The position numbers were made by a program, and so were the translations under genes. From positions 146,600-204,461 of the forward strand of contig JAENRP010000052.1 in the NCBI GenBank assembly GCA_024741835.1: DNA of 57,862 bases, in the 5' to 3' direction. The notes under the pieces are model-generated. The model worked only from the letters and a program-made list of their open reading frames with translations. It did not search any database and was not told where the DNA came from. The DNA is from Diplocarpon mali. Lineage: Eukaryota; Ascomycota; Leotiomycetes; Helotiales; Drepanopezizaceae. Positions 54,736-57,862 of the stretch are shown piece by piece (the first letter of the stretch is position 1; each line of letters opens with the position of its first letter).

Positions 54736-56246
54736 CACCCACTTACTCGTTCATGGTGCAGACGTTGAAGACGTCGCGGGCCTGCAGCTGGCCCATGATC
54801 TCGACGACCTTGAAGGCGGCCGGGGTGCTGTGCGCCCCAAAGGCATGGGCGGGCTCCTCCACGCAGCTCTTGATCAGCTCCGCGAGGTCAGCGTCGCGGA
54901 ACCAGCCCCCGGGCCCCCTCTGCAGCCCGCCAAAGGTCCAGGTCCGCGCGGGCTGGGAGCGGAGGGCGTGCCCGCGGCTCTGGACGACCCGCAGGAACAT
55001 CTCCGACGTCACGTCGTCGATGGAGCCCAGCTCGGGCGCGACCTCGCGGATGGTGGCCTCCATCCACTGGTCGTCGGCCGCGCTGAGGGCGGCGTGCCAG
55101 TGGTAGAGGACGGCGAACTCGACCGAGCAGACGTTGCCCGCGCCGCGCTCCAGCCGCGTCGCGCCCTGCTTGATCTCGGCGCCGAGGTCGAGGGACCAGG
55201 TCGAGTTGGCGCGCGGGGTGTTGAGGATCGCGGCCACGTAGTCTCTCAGGACCACCGAGGCGAAGTAGCCGACGTTGATGTTCCGCGCGATCTGGAAGAG
55301 ATCCTCGTCTTGCCTAGCGACCGTCGTCAGCACGCACGCGGACCCGGGCAGGGCGCGCTACCTACGCCTTCTGCTCCGCCGCGCCGAGGGTGGCCCACGG
55401 TCGGTACCGGCCGTCCTCGTTGATGGTCAACAGGTTCTCGGCCACGCGGTTGTGGTTCCGCGAGAACAGCAGCAGCACCGCCACGACGCCGGGCGGCATC
55501 ATCATGATCCTCTCCGAGGCGATGGAGTCCGGGTAGATGCGCCCGTTCTCGTACGTCCGCACGCGCGCCTGCTCCGTGCCCGTGTTGCCGTACAGGGTGC
55601 TCAGGTCGGCGTAGCTCGACGTCTCGTTGATCCACGGCTGGTCGCGCTTCGTCTGGAAACACTCGTGGATGACGACCGTCGCGAACGAGAAGAAGAGGCG
55701 GTTCAGGCCCGAGGGGTGCGGTCGGAAGGGCCCCGACCGCTTCAGCAGCTGGTCGAACACCAGCTCCGGGTCGGGCAGGTTCGGGCCGTGGGTCTTGAGC
55801 GGCGGCACGTTGCGCGCGTACGGCGCTCCGGCCCGGCCCATCTCGGCGTCCCACGGGTTGTTGCCGCCGCCGTCGTGGCGGCGGTACCGCGACGCCGGCC
55901 CGGCGAGCGTCGGCGGCGGGTGCGGGAGGTCGCGGTACAGCAGGGCGATGAAGTCGCCCGAGATCTGGGCGCTGAGCCCGCTGTTGGCGGGCAGCGTCTG
56001 CAGCATGGCGACGCCGTGCTCGAGGAGGGCCGCCTGGTCGTCCACCGGCTCGCCCGAGGCGAGCGTGGCGATGGCCTGCGCGACCGTGGCGGCCTGCGCG
56101 GGCTTCAGGCGGAGCAGGTCTCCCACGACGGACGTCTTGGGCGCCGCGGCCGGGGCGGCGGCCTCGACGTCGGTCTTGCCATCGGGCGCTCGGCTGGGCT
56201 TGCGTCGGATCGTGCCGAGGAGGGACTTGAGCTGGCTCGGGGCCAT
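52760..56246 (-). CDS. Ppo-type fatty-acid oxygenase (dioxygenase-P450 fusion, oxylipin synthase)
   Basis: Makes hydroxy/hydroperoxy and diol fatty acids (psi-factor oxylipins) from linoleate or oleate; Ppo enzymes affect sexual/asexual balance and mycotoxin regulation. Three exons, 56246-55366, 55313-54747 and 54647-52760, give 1111 residues, normal for Ppo. The N-terminal heme dioxygenase holds the block VVIHECFQT, the loop FSRNHNRV, and the radical Tyr plus proximal His in VLYHWHAALS (Y364, H367, compare PpoA Y374/H377). The C-terminal P450 keeps EGMR and the heme Cys998 in LLGHGLHACYG, so unlike PpoC, both halves look functional. The last 45 residues are a Gly-rich tail (GGVHGGVHGGVAG). 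A longer start at 56324 would add 26 residues; 56246 has the better context. Confidence 0.92.
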
Positions 56247-57862
56247 CGTGCGGGCGGCGACGGGCGTGGCGTGGAATGGAGTTGGGCGCTTCTTGGGACC
56301 GAGTGCTGTCCTTGTCACAGGCACTTGCGTATGGGCTGGTTGGTAGATATCTGGCTAGAGGGATGCGTCGCCAGAGAGATGTCGTAGACGAGCCTCCAGG
56401 CGAACGAGCCCGTCTGTCGCTGGACTTGAATCCGCAGTGGGATCGATCGGACTGGACGCGACTCCTAGAGAGTTGCTGATCTCCGCCTGGGTGACGGATT
56501 GACTGCTCTCCTCACCGGCGGAATCGAGCTCTCGAAGGCGCTTTTAACGGTGGAAGTTGTGCCACGGCGAGGGAGCGCACGCGCAGGTCTTCCCAGGGTC
56601 AACAGGTATGTCTCGTCTCGTCTTGTATCGCGTTGTCCCAGCACACATGCCCTCTGTCTCGCGGGTTCCTGTCGCAATCGGATTGGGTGGGATGGTGCAA
56701 CGTCCGGAGAGCTGATGATCCCCAGAGAAAGACCAGGGCGGTTTTGCGAGCAGACGAGATCGCAGGCCGAGCAGCGCGGCCGAGGGGGCACGTCACAAAC
56801 CACCAATCTTCTCGTGAGACAAGGACCAAGGGAGTCGGCTGCTGCGCGGAAAACACCAATCGCTGCCGATGTGATCGCCCTGATTCAATCGGACCCGTAC
56901 GAGGGGAGGAAGAGGACGAAGACCAGCTCCTGTGCTTGTGCTGCACGCACCGCATTTGTCTCGTTTTTTTCTTTCTTTTTCTTCTTCTTTTGCATCTTCT
57001 TTTGCTTCTTTCTTTTTCTCCTTGATTTCTCCTTCTTTTCTTCCTTGGGCGCTTTCTTCCTCTCTTTTCTTGTGCTCTCCTCGTTGCCTCTCTTCCTGCT
57101 TTTCCGTCCTCGTCGTCCGCGCCCCCCCTCGTCTTCATCGGCGCTCGCTCGCCTCGCGTTCCCCTTGCTGCGACGTGACCGCGGCGCGTAGCGGTACGCA
57201 AGGACCCGGAGCATTATTGGGTGGCGGGTGAAGCCATTCGGAGCTGGAGTGGATTGTCTCTCATCCCTGCGCCGGCGAGCTGCGAGCTGAGCCCAGCTTG
57301 GCTCTTTTGGTGCCCAGATCAGCGCGATGCGCCCCCCGCCGCGGCGTCGGTGGCTATCTGAGGAGACGAACTGACGTGCGATGCATCTCAAGCCACTCTC
57401 AGCTGTAGCATTCCGTCTGTCTCAGCCAGCGGGTCGAGTGCGTGCTGCCGCGACGTGCTCGAGCGGCGGATAAGGCGCGCGACAGCGGACGACACGATCC
57501 GGATGGTGCGCCGTGACGGTGTGAGTGAGGGATGACGATGCGATGGGTCGCGTCGTGCCATCGCCGTCGCTGGCGTCGTTGCATCCTGTGAGAGCCGGGC
57601 CCTCTCCGGCACTTCTTCGGTGCGCGGAATCCGAGAGAGAGATGGCCCATGCGCCTGTCAATCCCGCACGCTGCCGTATATATGTATGTACATGTGTTAC
57701 ATGTTGCATATATTACATATATTACATATATTACATGTATGCATATATGCATATATACATATATACATATATACATATATACATATATACATATATACAT
57801 ATATACATATATACATATATACATATATACATATATACATATATACATATATACATATATAC
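56247..57862. other. Ppo promoter and flank
   Basis: No supported gene. Holds a CTTTTC-rich tract (56960-57080) on the plus strand and GC-rich sequence with long uninformative open frames on both strands. It ends in the terminal microsatellite. Confidence 0.55.
57686..57862 (+). repeat. ATATACAT-type microsatellite at the window edge
   Basis: Begins with TGTATGTACATG and TATTACATA variants (57686-57740), then a regular 8-bp CATATATA unit repeats to the last base. It probably continues beyond the window. Confidence 0.95.

Noticed and set aside
1..57862. CRISPR array, rRNA or tRNA gene, Starship captain (DUF3435) or intact transposase
   Set aside because: I looked for spaced repeats, tRNA-type arms and recombinase or transposase motifs. 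None was found that I could support.

Overview
The window comes from a filamentous ascomycete (Pezizomycotina-like) nuclear genome. Evidence: genes are broken by short introns (about 50-75 nt) with CTAAC/CTGAC-type branch sites, and the gene content is typical of such fungi: a fungal acetamidase-type amidase, GH79 and GH43 side-chain enzymes, an AA11 chitin-active LPMO with a CBM18, a class II DAHP synthase, a microsomal P450 and a Ppo fatty-acid oxygenase. The species cannot be told from sequence alone. One assembly gap of 156 N (12335-12490) probably lies inside an intron.

Layout, left to right. 0.06-1.96 kb: amidase. 2-6.8 kb: no convincing gene; a GC-rich copy of a dispersed repeat (about 3.26-3.90 kb) and an array of four 68-bp units (5.65-5.92 kb). 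6.86-13.2 kb: a GH79 beta-glucuronidase and a GH43/CBM35 exo-beta-1,3-galactanase on the same strand, a pairing that fits arabinogalactan-protein breakdown. 14.5-18.3 kb: a Pro/Ala-rich protein with a C-terminal membrane anchor, then an aldehyde dehydrogenase. 18.3-28.6 kb: repeat-rich and increasingly AT-rich; a decayed MFS transporter, an unrecognised three-exon small secreted protein with eight cysteines, an AT-rich block (about 24.75-27.93 kb) holding two decayed copies of the repeat seen at 3.3 kb plus an LTR-like leader, and a truncated SDR pseudogene. 29.6-30.7 kb: AA11-CBM18 LPMO. 34.9-39.0 kb: a seven-TM protein and a nine-exon P450. 41.0-43.6 kb: a divergent HYPK-like / DAHP synthase pair. 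46.9-47.5 kb: two weak hypothetical minus-strand genes. 50.4-51.3 kb: a PL1 pectate lyase pseudogene. 51.6-52.45 kb: another AT-rich block. 52.8-56.2 kb: a complete Ppo oxygenase. The right end is an (ATATACAT)-type microsatellite.

How it fits together: housekeeping and metabolic genes (DAHP synthase, HYPK, ALDH, Ppo, P450) alternate with AT-rich, repeat-bearing islands that hold pseudogenes (MFS, SDR, PL1) and the small cysteine-rich secreted protein. C-to-T and G-to-A drift between repeat copies suggests repeat-induced point mutation (RIP). The carbohydrate enzymes point to growth on plant cell wall glycans and chitin. The strongest candidate for something undescribed is the 91-residue secreted protein at 23667-24058. 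Splice junctions were set by reading frame, conserved family motifs and GT/GC-AG signals; no transcript data were available.
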